Assembly: GCA_022496805.1 (NCBI GenBank)
Contig: CM040096.1
Location: 10,293,501-10,357,500, forward strand
DNA: 64,000 nucleotides
Origin: Pohlia nutans
Lineage: Eukaryota > Streptophyta > Bryopsida > Bryales > Mniaceae
Direction: 5' to 3'
The notes under the pieces were generated by a model. The model did no database searches. It was not told where the DNA came from and saw only the letters and a list, made by a program, of their open reading frames with translations. A program made the translations under genes and the position numbers. Below are positions 22,445-32,838 of this stretch, piece by piece. The number at the start of each line of letters is the position of its first letter. Position 1 is the stretch's first letter.

Positions 22445-25400
22445 AAATTTTAGAGGGTTGTTTTTTATGTTAGGGGGTGGGTTTGGGTGGAGGTGTTGTT
22501 GTAGGGCTGGGGGTTGAGGTGGATTAATTGGTGCTCTTGGTAATATATTTTGGTTATTTGAGATGTATCTCTCTTTAAGCGTTCGGGCGGGTGAATGTCT
22601 TGCACATGGGTTTGGGCAATTTGGTGTATAGCTTGGGTAGCAAAACAATTGTTCAGCTATTTGAAGTGCGCTTTTTTCTAATTTGGTTGGCGTTTTGTAA
22701 TATGTTTTGATGTTTTCTGGTGTCATAAGGGTTGTTCCATTGGGTAGGGTGATGTGTTTTATTTCGTATATGTTATGGATTAATAAATTGTGTAAAAGTT
22801 TGAGTGATAGTTCGGGATTGAGATGTGGAAGTTCATTTGTCGCTTGTGTTCGCCATTCTCGTTCCAATTCTGTCATATATAGTTGGAAATTTTCATTTGT
22901 GCTTTTGAGGTGAATTCCTCCAGCATTTTTTAAGAGAAATAATGTACGCATGGTTGGTGAATTAATGCAATCATATTGTGTGATTCTTGGGATTTCTTCT
23001 GCGCCTCCATATTTGGCTAATATGTGGTGTATAAGTCCTTTATATATTATACCTAGTCTCCCTTGGTCGTTAAGTGCATTTCGAAGTTGTTCACCGATGC
23101 ATCGTAAATATGCGTTTTTTTAGTGAGAAGGCTTCAAGACCAAAGAGTTCGTGAGGTAATTGGGTTATTACGTTTGCTGTGCATTTTGGTAGTCCACATA
23201 TTGTTTTTTGGATTCCTATGATTTTTTTATCTAGTTTTTTGATGGTCGGTAACGAGTATGGGACTGCATAAAAACTATATGTTATGCCTGCTCTAATGAC
23301 GGTATCAACCATGATAATTTTTTGTTCAATTGTGGCGGGGCATTTGGCTAGTTGTTTGCATTGGTCTATTATTTTGTTTGTGGTGATGTGTGTTTGAAGT
23401 TTCCATTTTAGTGAGGGTACTAGTTGAATGCCTTAGTATACATAAGGTTCGTTTTGGTGCAAAACGGGTATTGGTTGATTTCTGTAAGATATGTTATGGT
23501 TTTGTATTTGGGTTTTAAATTTTTCAGGATTTAGTTTGGATTTGTTGGGACATCCAGTGATAGCACATTTTTGTACACCTAAGTCCATTTCAGCCCATTC
23601 ACAGAATTTATCTAGTTTGTTTAATTGCGTTTGTAGTGATTGGAGATTATTTATTATAGCTGCTAGGTCATTTACGTATGCTGCAAAGCTAACGGTTAAT
23701 TTCGATGTACCAAATGTGTATCCGTTTTTGCCTCTTTGTAGCCATCTAAGTAGTGGTTCAAGGAATATCAGGAATAAATATGGGCTTAGTGTATCTCCTT
23801 GGATGGTGCCTCTTTGGATGGGTATTGGTTTTGTTTTGCCGAAGTGTTCACCGGTAAATATAGTGGTAGAGTGTGAGTAAATATTTCCAATTAGTGTTAC
23901 TGCATCTGAAGGGTATCCAAGGTCCTTCATTATAGCTAATAGTCTAGCGTGGTCAAGGGAGCCGAATGCATTTTTAAAATCTATGTATAGAAGGTATATG
24001 TTTTGGTTTGTAAATCTAGCGTCTTCCAAGGCTGCTATGAGTAGTTGTAGTTGTCTGGATGTATTTCTTTCTGCTCTAAATCCTTCTTGACTGTCGTGTA
24101 GTATTTGATATTTTTCACCATATGATGATAGTATTAGTGTTAGTGTGCTAGTGAATAATTTGTAAATTGTGTTTGCAAGTGCTATAGGTCTGTGGTTTGG
24201 TAATAGTGATGGGTCCCCTATTTTGTACAAAAGTATGGTTAGACTTATTTTCCATGATGCTGGGATTTTTTTTTGTTTGTAGCAATGGGTGAAAAATAAG
24301 ACTAGTAGTTTATAAAAACTATCGGGCATATCTTTTAAGATTGAGTTTGGAATTTTATCTGGGCCTGGTGTTTTATTATTGGATAGGTGTTTTAAACATA
24401 AGTCGTATGTTTCTTGGTCAAAGTATTTATGCAGTGGTGTTTGAGGGTCTCCTCTTTCATCTATTATAAATCCATCTAGACCATGCCATGGGTATTGTTT
24501 AACTCCACATGTGCAATTAGTTGGGTGTTCTGGTTGGTAGTAACATGTTGGGACTGTAGGTCTATTACTAATTGATTGTTGGGTATAAATTTCATTTGCT
24601 ATGTCTTCTGGGCTAGTTAGTATGTTGTTGTTTTTGTCCATAATGCAATCTAACGGTGATGTTTCTTGGTTCTTGAAAACTTTTTTATTTATTTTCTTGG
24701 GGCTTTTTTCATATAGTTGTCTATATTTTGTGATGGCTTTTTTAACACAATCTTGGGTGTATTTAGTGGTGATTTTACGTGCTTGTTTGTTTGCGGTTTT
24801 AGCTAGTTCTGCTAAAGTTTTAATCCATTCTTGTGGATTTAATTCTGGGCTAGGGGGTGGTAGGATGGTAATGTGGTTATGGTTTTTTAATTCTTCTATT
24901 ATTGGGTGGTTTTGCCAATCTGGTATGGTTTTTGTTATGTATATTGCTTTTCTGATTAAGTGGTAGGTAGATAGATGTTTTTTCCATTGTTTTTGGAGTT
25001 TTCTTGGCAAAAATCCTCCTTGTTGAGCTGTGCGGTGTGTTAGTGAAGGTAGAGGTGGAACACTACAAGTTTCTTGAATTTTTTCTGATATTTGTTGTAT
25101 TAAGTGGTCTAATTTTATACAAGATGTTTGTCATTGGTTAATTGTTAATTGTTCATTCATCAATATTGTAGTGAGTTCATTCATTTGGAGTGAATTTTCT
25201 TCGAAAAATAGTGTTTTGAATTTTTCAATGTTATCTTGTGGGATGGGGTTTAGAATCCTTGGTGGTTTATTTGTGGGCGAGCTAGTAGTGTGTTTGGTGG
25301 TATTTGTAGGGTGACTGGTGAATGATCTGAGTTTAGGTTGTAGTCGTGGTTTGTGATTGAAGTATACAATGTATTATTGGGAGTTTTGATGTAGTATCCA

Positions 25401-26688
25401 TCGATTAAACTTGTTTGAGTGTAGTTTTGTCCACCTTGTCTGGTGAATGTGCTATTTGTTGGAATGTAAGTTAAATATAGAGTGTCTGTGAATGCACGCC
25501 ATTCTATGTCTTCTGTTTGCGGAGGTGTTATGTTTGATTCGTTTTGTCTCCCTATAAGGGCTATGTCTCTGTTAAAATCACCACATAATATGTTTGTGTG
25601 GTTTGGATGTGCTATGATTTGTTGTGTTATTTGTTGTTGTATTATTGTAATATATTGAATATCTTCTAAGTGGGAAGGCATGTATATGTGTAAAATTAGC
25701 CAAGGTTGCAATGGTGCATTTTTAATTTGTATAATTTGTAAATATGGTGAGATTTCGGCTGGGGTAGGTATTTTGGTGATATTTCCTGGGTATGCATATT
25801 TATTATTTATTAGAGTGAGGAGTTCACCTCTTGCAGGGGTATACGGCATTCTTTGTTGCATGCATCTTGTTAAAGCGTGTGTGTTGTTGAAATTTAACTT
25901 GTATCTTGGGAATAGGTTTTGTATATATTTTGTTGATTTTGTTGCGGTTAGTTTGGTTTCTTGTATTGTGATAATTGCTGGATTTGTTGTGGTGTTTGAG
26001 ATTAAGTTTTGTAGGATAGGTAGGGCTATATTTAAAGATGAGGCATTCCATGTAATGATGTGTGTGTTGTGGTTTGTTGTTTGTGTCTCTTGGGTTTGCG
26101 GTAATGGTATATTGAGTAGTGGGGGTGGGTGTGAATATTCATTTATAGGTTCATTGCATTTGAGAGATTCTATTAGTAAATTTTCGGGCATGAATGGAAA
26201 TTTGTTTGTTAGTATTTGTAGGTTTGGTGGATTATTGTTTTGTTTGATAAAATCATATAGTTGTTTATGAATGGTATTAAGGGGGTTAATTAGATTTTGG
26301 TTGGTGCTTTTAAATTCAGTGTATGGGTGTGGGTTTAAGATGTGTCGTTCGGGGAGGTTTTGAAGAAGTGTCATTTTCTCAAGGAGTATTGTTGTCCAGT
26401 CTGGATCAGGTGTTTGTATTAGTTGATGGTCACATGTTTCTAGTAATGGACTTATCGTGGTAATGAGTGCGTATAGCATGCGCGGAGGTGGGTGGTGTTG
26501 GTTTTCATGTATGTATTTTGAGAGGTATGGGTAATCTGTAGATGTTTCTGGATGGTTTGGGTGTGTTATTTTTAAACAAGGAGCAAACTTTTTTGCGAAA
26601 TGTTGATATTCTGGGTGTAGTTTTATTGTGCATGGTATAAAATATGTTTTTATGTGGTGGTGGGTGCGTTTTAAGTATGTTTGGCATT

Positions 26689-26715
26689 GGTCCCGGGTTG
26701 GTTTCGATGTCACCG
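26689..26715 (-). other. 2A ribosome-skipping peptide motif (GDIETNPGP)
   Basis: The frame reads LLLLLCGDIETNPGP, matching the D-x-E-x-N-P-G-P signature at which ribosomes release and resume. In known 2A-bearing LINEs the motif lies upstream of the endonuclease, as it does here. The downstream frame is currently out of register, so this copy would not deliver the endonuclease. Confidence 0.8.
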
Positions 26716-27423
26716 CAAAGGAGTAGTAGAAGTTTTGAGATATCGTTATTTTTATAGTTTGATATGGTGGTAATTTTGTTTTTGTTAGGAAGGTGTTTTT
26801 TGTTGTTTTTTCTGAGGGGATTTAAAGACTTTTTATTTATTTTATTAATAGTGTGAATTTTATATTTTTGATGTTGAGGATTATTGCAATTTTGAGTATT
26901 ATTTAGATGGGTTCTAGAGGGAGTGTTTTTGTATATCGTTTTGGGGGGTATATATTTGTTAGATTTGTAGAGTGGTATTATTGTATGTGTTTTTTGGCCG
27001 AGGCCGGTAGGCCGAGGCCACTTAGGGTTTATTATGGTGGTAAATGTTTGATGTTGGTAATTTTTAGGGATGTTTTTCAATTTTTTTGGAATTTTTTGGT
27101 TTGGTTTGGTGGTTTTTGTATGTTGTTTTTTGTAAGATGGTTTGAATGTTTGTTTTTTTACTCTTTTTTTTTGAATTTTTGGGATAGTATAGATATATAC
27201 TATATTTGTATTAGGGTTTTTATTTATTGTTATTATTATTTTGATTATTTTGATTATTATTTTTTGTTGGTTTTTAGGGACATAGGATTATAATTATTTT
27301 TTGGTGTTTTTAATAATTTTATTAGATTTTGTTTGATTTTTTGGTATATATTTTTTGATTTTGGTTTTTAACTAGGTTTTATAGTATATATGTATACTCT
27401 TGGTGGTGCGTTGTTTGACCAAG

Positions 27424-29046
27424 CTAGTTTGACGTGTCCATTTCTGCTTCACTGGACCCCCCTGGGTGGGCATTGTCAAGGGCTTGCATGGTTGTGGCTA
27501 GTTGCCTCTTGAGGAGTGTGATCTACTTGTTGAGGCTAGATGAGGATTTTTCCACTACTCGTTCCGCAATTAGTTTTTGCTCACTCCTTAGATCTTCTTT
27601 TAAGGTTGACATTTCTTCTCTAATTACTGCTATTTCTCTAGAGAAATCTTTTTGGGGATTTTGCTTTAGAGGAATATTCGTTAGAGCTTCTATGGTGTTG
27701 GCATCACTAAACCCTAGCCTAGTGAGTTCCAAAGCGCTGGGTGCATTGGTACCGTCAAGACTTTTAGGATGAGGGGTGAATTCTACGTGTTCACCAAGAA
27801 GTTTTGCTGACTTCTTGACAAACTGCTTGTACACCGTCACGTTCAAGCATTGGATGTTGCACGATCCGAGGTGTTTGCCGTTCTTGTCGTCAAGCTTGAA
27901 GAAGAAGTTGACAGCGTTTTTGGGCTCCATGTACTCTTCAATGTTCTTCTTTATTTCTTCAATGCTCTTGACCTTGTTGAGATTCTTGGCGATGAGGATG
28001 AGGGCGTTCTTCTTCGCTATATCATCGGCCGCTTCGCGCGTGCGGTCAGCTAGTTTTCCCTCTAAGACTTCATTGTTAACGGTGATTTTATGCTCTCTCA
28101 TCCTCTTAGCTTGTTCGGGTGAGGCCGCTACTACCCATGCAAAGGTATTTTCTTTTTTCTTTTGTATGTTTGTTATTTCATACTCTACCCCTCTTTGAAA
28201 GCTCTCTTTTACTATGGTCTCATACATGTCATACCATTCCTTCATTTCAAGCTGCTCACTAGTAATTTTGACGGAAAGAAGATTGTTGAGAGCTAAGGAA
28301 TCGTAACTTTTGCATACTTTACCTCTCATGAGTTTGCCTTCATCAAGCTTGAGGATGAATGGGCGGAGCCCTTGGAGAAGCCCAATGCCATCAATCTCGG
28401 GGGTTTTCAAGTGTAACTTGATAACCCCACTCCAATTGGTGCTCTTATGGTAGCACATGAGGGCTATGGGTTCACCAATTTCATCCCCAAGCTCGATTGC
28501 CATCTCTTTCAGCCTACGGGTTACTAGTGTCATGATGGTTTCCTTTGGCCACTTAATCTTACCCATCTCAAAGTGGATGGCAACATGGTAGTCCAAAGAA
28601 AAACCAAACTTGTCTACTTCAACATCTAATGGGACTTGAGTGAGATTAAAATGTTGACCATCCTTTAAGTCTTCCCTAGAGTTTGGCCATTCTTCTTGAA
28701 TGACAAAAGGAAAGCAAGAGGTACAATGTTGACAATCATATGCTTCCTTTTCGGACATGCCATTCTTTACTAGGACTGAGACTGGTTCTTTGCCATCCAT
28801 GGGTACACCCTTCCCTCTATTCGTCCAATTCATGGCTTGGAAACCAAGCCAAAAGGGAGGGCGTTTCAAAGCTTCAGCGTTTGATTTGCCCTTGGCCTTC
28901 TTTTGGCTTGTGGCTCCTTGTGTGGCACTTTGTGAAGAACGCTTTTGTGTGACGGACATTTCTACATCTGGATCGTTCGTTAGAGCTAAGAGTTTATCCT
29001 TGTATCTTTGGGCGGACGTAGCGCTGGAAGGCTTTTGTGATATTCT
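27424..29046 (-). pseudogene. LINE ORF1-like protein with RRM-like domain and C-terminal coiled coil
   Basis: A long minus-strand frame precedes ORF2. I take the coding part from 29046, because a splice-acceptor-like TTTTCAG lies just upstream and the 190 codons before it are Asn/Met/Tyr/His-rich and look non-coding. The first Met of the confident part is in PDVEMSVTQKRSS. There is a Lys-rich N-terminus, a Cys pair (CQHCTSC), a region resembling an RRM fold (ALILIAKNLNKVKSIEEIKK, then VNFFFKLDDKNGKHLGSCNI), and a Glu/Lys-rich coiled coil at the end, the layout of many LINE ORF1 nucleic-acid chaperones. TAG at 27523-27525 interrupts it, yet the same frame continues another 32 codons of coiled-coil-like and acidic sequence to 27424. 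Base composition is balanced, unlike ORF2. A host gene or an ORF1 from another element cannot be excluded. Confidence 0.55.
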
Positions 29047-29878
29047 GAAAATACAAGTATTTTTTGTCAAAAAAGTGTAGATTTTAGAAGTAGAGTTTCT
29101 TCTTGTCACCTCAAGGTCTGCTCCTCCCCACAACTTAATTTGTGGGACCGCACGAAGTATGACTTTCCAGAAGAAGATGTTGAAATTTTCATTCCTAACA
29201 AAGCTTTTGTGGTTTTTTGTATTATGCCAAACAAAATGGATCATATTGTGAACTACGTTGTTAACATAAACAAGATTGAACAAATGGTCTACACTATTGC
29301 AATTGGTCATATACATGCAATTTGACCAAGCGTTCAAGTCCACTATATAGTTATTGGTGGGACTGCAATTGTTGTAATACATGATATTGTGCACATAATC
29401 ATGGTTATTGGGATTTCTAACTAGCTCCAACCAAACATACATGCGACACAAATTACGACGATTATACATGCTAATCAATTGCATACAAGTGATGGTGGTA
29501 CTAATTATGTCTCTATTGTGATACAAAGTGAATTGATGCATGGTACCACTAAGGCAAAGATTATACATGCATTCCAAATTTTCTCTATTATCTCTAAAAG
29601 AACGCAAGCAAATTTTGGGCATAACCCCCATTCAAATTGTTATGGGAAACAATGAGACATGCTTGCAAAATAAGCATCCTCATGTGTTGTGAAGGGTTGC
29701 AAAAGTTTCTAGAGCTAGTTCTAAAAGGGCTATAAGAATTATGAGCAAGATTGAAGGTGGTACTTAACAAAGAGTGTGTATGATGAGAACCTGAAGTGTC
29801 AAGGCAGTTAATGAACTGTTGGCGTTGGGCGGTGTTCTGTAGCGCGTTGCAGTTCCAGAAGAGCTGACCCTCCTTGTC
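29047..29878 (-). other. Possible LINE 5' region or intron, no confident gene
   Basis: Open in one minus-strand frame up to 29631, but with a composition (Asn, Met, Tyr, His) that suggests translation of non-coding DNA. The acceptor-like site at 29047 suggests it could be an intron of the ORF1 transcript. Confidence 0.3.
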
Positions 29879-30253
29879 TCAAGCAGCTTTGAGCCTTTGT
29901 GGACGTTCGTCTAGCAACCTCGTCCTCGTTAGCTTCTCTCCAACTAAATCAAAGACCAGTTCTTCTCGCTCCTGCGGCACCGTTGAGTTGCTTGCTACTA
30001 TGCTACTCTGTAGGCGGGGGTTTGTGGCAGTAGAAGTTTGAGACAAAGAGAGGGGGTTTGTGGCAGTAGAAGTTTGAGACAGAGAGAGATAGTGTCCTAG
30101 CAGTAGTGGAGAGGTAAATGGAAGAGAGATTACGTAGTGAGAGTTGAGGAGAAGGTGAGGGTTAGAGAAGAAGGAACTGCTAGAAGAAGGGTGCGCACAA
30201 TTGGAAGAGTTGAGGGACCTAAGTGCTTTGTGGAGAGAATGACAACCACGCAA
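29879..30253 (-). other. Transit-peptide-like ORF, no ATG, unrecognised
   Basis: An open frame on the minus strand, without a proper ATG at its start, begins Ser/Leu/His-rich like an organelle-targeting peptide. It has a short duplicated segment (SLSQTSTATNP twice) and ends EREELVFDLVGEKLTRTRLL...KAA. The last 40 residues look like genuine protein, but I do not recognise the family. A TATATAAA box on the same strand lies about 35 bp upstream (near 30289-30296), consistent with a transcription start here. Confidence 0.3.
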
Positions 30254-30285
30254 TGCAGGAAGAGATGGAGGTTGTGAAAACCTTA

Positions 30286-30298
30286 GTGGTTTATATAC
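30286..30298 (-). promoter_or_regulatory. TATA box on the minus strand
   Basis: The reverse complement reads CAGTATATAAACC, a good plant TATA element, placed just ahead of the transit-peptide-like ORF. Confidence 0.35.
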
Positions 30299-30497
30299 TG
30301 GATGGTGGAGTCGCAGCCTTGCTTTGGTTCTTCCATGGGTCGAGTTCCTTCCTTCAGTTGTGCCTACTTTCTAGTTGTTGTTGCTTAATTCGGGTTGTGG
30401 CGTTCCGTGCGTTGGTAGGTCATTTTTCCACCAAAGGGTACCTGTGGAGCGGGCTACCAGGCTTTTACAAAAGCCATTATTGTTGTTACAGTAGCAA

Positions 30498-30719
30498 TTG
30501 GCGATCTTCAGGCATCGTGCTATCGTTCGAGGTACCTGTGGGGAATTTTTGGAGGATGGCGGGCTCTCTCCCGTTCTTGTCAAAGCTGACAAGGATAACT
30601 TTGGATTGCTGGATAGGTTTCGTGAGGAGGTCACGTTTCTGCAACACATGGTGGGTGTCGGGTTTCTTGGGCAACGGTATGGGGACCCTACCTTAAAACA
30701 GTGTAGAGTTTGGTGGTAA
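30498..30719 (+). pseudogene. Gene fragment, protein-like but unidentified
   Basis: A 73-codon frame contains EFLEDGGLSPVLVKADKDNF then GLLDRFREEVTFLQHMVG, which has the look of real protein and a weak resemblance to the N-lobe of receptor-like kinases (...VKxxDKDNFxxLDxFRxEVxxL). It lacks the rest of any domain. It is probably a relic exon or captured fragment in a GC-rich block. Confidence 0.25.
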
Positions 30720-31059
30720 GGGTTGTGATTTCTGCTTGATTGTGGCCTCGTGTATCTCGCTGCTGTTGGTTTTTGTCTGCTACAGCGAATTTGGTTTTAA
30801 AGCATCTTGGATGCCGACCTGTTCCGTCCTCGTCGGTCCATTTCCTTGGGTGCTGCAGCAGTTAGCGGCTTGCTTTCGGAGCCGTTTCTGGGGGAGCATC
30901 GTCACTGTTCTGCCTGCCTGATTACGCGTCACTGTTTTGCCTGCCTGTTCTGCCTGATTGCGCGTTGTCAGCGCTTTGCCTCCCCGCCTCCGCCTAATTT
31001 CAGTTTCTCCGCAGTTGATTCCTTCTGTCTTCGGCAGCGTCTTAATTCCTTCTGTCTTC

Positions 31060-31320
31060 GCTCCGTTATTTCTCTCTGTTGTCGCGCAACAGCCATGGCC
31101 GTCACCTTCCTTGAGTGCAATGTGTTGAGGGTTCGTTTTGTTTTTTCTCTCTGTTTTCGCGCAACAGCCATGGCCGTCACCTTCCTTGAGTGCAGCGTGT
31201 TGAGGGTTCGCTCTGTTTTTTCTCTCTGTTAAATCGCAACAGCCGTGGCCGTCACCATCCTTGAGTGCAGCGTGTTGAGGGTTCGCAGCACCTTCCTTGA
31301 GTGGCGCGGATTGAGGGCTG
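31060..31320. repeat. 76-bp minisatellite, about three copies
   Basis: Units carry CGCAACAGCCATGGCCGTCA, CCTTCCTTGAGTGCAGCGTG and TTGAGGGTTCGCTCTGTTTT. The long ORFs on both strands here (30807-31232 plus, 30780-31496 minus) are largely translations of these repeats. Confidence 0.85.
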
Positions 31321-31670
31321 GCAGCGTCCATCCTGCAGCGATGGCCTCTAGGAGATTGGGTTGTGATGCCATGAGCTGGGTCGTGATGCCAGGGGGTGTT
31401 GATCCGCTTTGCAGGTGTTGAGTCGTGATGTCGCCGGCTTGGTGTGTGAGATTCGATGTTGCTAGCAGCTTGGTTGGTGACTTGCGATGCTGCCAAAGTT
31501 GTGTTTTGAGGTTGTACTCGGCTTGCCGCGTCCTCAAGTTGCTTGGGAGAGCATTAGGGTTTTAGAACCGGGGACCCAGGGAGTAGGGGTATCATTGACG
31601 CAGGTTGATGGCTTTGGCGCTGCTGCTGGCCGGTTTCTCCAATTTTTCTTCACGATCTTCCACATAGCAG

Positions 31671-31751
31671 GTAATTTTCCTAACCCTAATTGATTACCTT
31701 GTTTGCAAAACAGTGGAATGCATGAATAATACCTTTGCTTACTCTTCGCAG
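31671..31751 (+). other. Possible 81-bp intron in the host block
   Basis: CAG then GTAATT at 31671, and CTCTTCGCAG ending at 31751, make a plausible short plant intron. The copia element is inserted a few bases after the acceptor. Confidence 0.3.
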
Positions 31752-31758
31752 CGGTTTT

Positions 31759-32016
31759 TATTGAGGTAATTGATGCAACGTAGTATTGCTAGAAGCCAAA
31801 GACGTACGGGTGCTAAATAATGGTGTGTGGGAGGAGGGGTTAGGCATGGGCTGATCTCTAGAGTGTCCTTGTGATGAGTTATCCCATATGGTTTGTCCAT
31901 GGTGACCTCCTAGTGTACACTACTTAAGGTGGAAGGCCTTTGAGTAAAGATTATCTCTTTCTACGCATTCCTTGTGTTTGTGTGTGTGCCTTGTGCAATC
32001 TTCTCTACCTTCAATA
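31759..32016 (+). repeat. copia-1 5' LTR
   Basis: 258 bp, with inverted ends TATTGA/TCAATA. It shares several blocks with the copia-2 LTR (TGCTAGAAGCCAAAG, GAGTTATCCCATATGG, GTACACTACTTAAG, CTCTTTCTACGCATTCCTTG), so the two are related subfamilies. Confidence 0.95.
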
Positions 32017-32030
32017 GGTTATGGACCCAC
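32017..32030 (+). promoter_or_regulatory. copia-1 primer-binding site, internal initiator-tRNA type
   Basis: GGTTATGGACCCAC immediately follows the LTR. It is complementary, with one mismatch, to the anticodon stem-loop of plant initiator methionine tRNA rather than to a tRNA 3' end. The copia-2 site matches that region without mismatch. Confidence 0.7.
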
Positions 32031-32838
32031 TCATGTGTGTTTCATGAGTATTAGATTGCATTTGTGCAAGTATTTTGAGGTCGGTGCGCAACGGGCGGTT
32101 TTGGAGCATTGTTGGAGGTTTTGGAGCTTGTTGAAGCGTTGGTGTTTCTTGGAGGTGTGCATGGGCTGAAGTTACATGTTGGAGCACTCTCTTTGGTCAA
32201 TTTCTTCCCTTGATCTCCTTCTTTTCTTTCTTCTATCTCTTCGTTGCGAGTGGAACTTCGTTTGGTTCAATTGTGAGCATTTGAGTAAATGCAAGTGATT
32301 TGTGAGGTGTGAAGACTCTCGTGGAGGGTCTACCATCTGATCCTAGTGATTAGGCACTTGCTTTGAGGTGTTGCATGTGTTTCATGCTCTTGGGGTGCTC
32401 AAATTTTCATTTGGAGCTAGTTTGTGCACAAAGGTGCGGTTTTGAGCAATTTCAATGCGATTGGGGTTTTGAGGGACTTGTGTGAGTTCATGTGCATTGA
32501 GTGAGTGCTCTTGAAGGACACAAAGGTGTCATTGACGTGCATTGAGTGTTTGGGGACACTAAGGCGTCGTATTGAAGCATTTGGAGTTGTTTTGAGCTCC
32601 ATTGAGTGATTTGAGGGGTTTTGGTGAGCCTCTTTGCATTTTTGGGTGAGGGTTCTCACATTTGAGTGTTGGGAGGCGTGTGTGGAGCACAAAAGTGCTG
32701 ATCTAGTGTTTGGGGTTGTTTTAAACCCATTGGGTGCACAAAGGTGCAATATCAAAAAAAAAAAAAATCACAAAAACAAAGTTGTGTGTTTGAGTTTGAG
32801 GTTTCATTTGTGTGGGGAGGCATACGTAAGTGAGGATC
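32031..32838 (+). other. copia-1 untranslated leader
   Basis: About 0.8 kb without a long ORF in sense, with repeated TTTGGAG/ATTGAGTG-type words. It ends shortly after an A-run at 32754-32767. Confidence 0.7.

Larger units (their letters stand above)
21902..27080 (-). pseudogene. Non-LTR retrotransposon ORF2 with 2A motif, endonuclease, RT and chromodomain-like end
   Basis: Consecutive minus-strand segments give one decayed polyprotein. 27080-26505: a Lys/Asn-rich leader, LLLLL, then GDIETNPGP (26689-26715), a canonical 2A peptide. 26713-25250: an AP-type endonuclease with ITIQETKL, CGDFNRD and SDHSPV. 25010-23433: reverse transcriptase with GPDKIPNSIL, NHRPIAL, YIDFKNAFGSLDH and RGTIQGDTLSPYLF. 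23312-21902: the C-terminal region with a chromodomain-like segment at 22295-22444. Lesions: a frame change between the 2A and endonuclease frames; a frame change near 25255; TGA at 25131-25133; TAA at 23433; a frame change near 23105 in an A-run. The RT box reads AYVNDL, so the first catalytic Asp is Asn (23670-23672). There is no RNase H. The element cannot be autonomous. Confidence 0.85.

Noticed and set aside
29047..29631. N-terminal extension of the ORF1-like frame, with a zf-RVT-like pattern (SVDHLF...VW)
   Set aside because: Asn/Met/Tyr/His-rich composition and an acceptor-like TTTTCAG at its downstream edge suggest non-coding DNA; the resemblance is too weak to use.
30780..31496. 238-aa minus-strand and 141-aa plus-strand ORFs
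   Set aside because: Mostly repeats of the 76-bp minisatellite translated in two directions.
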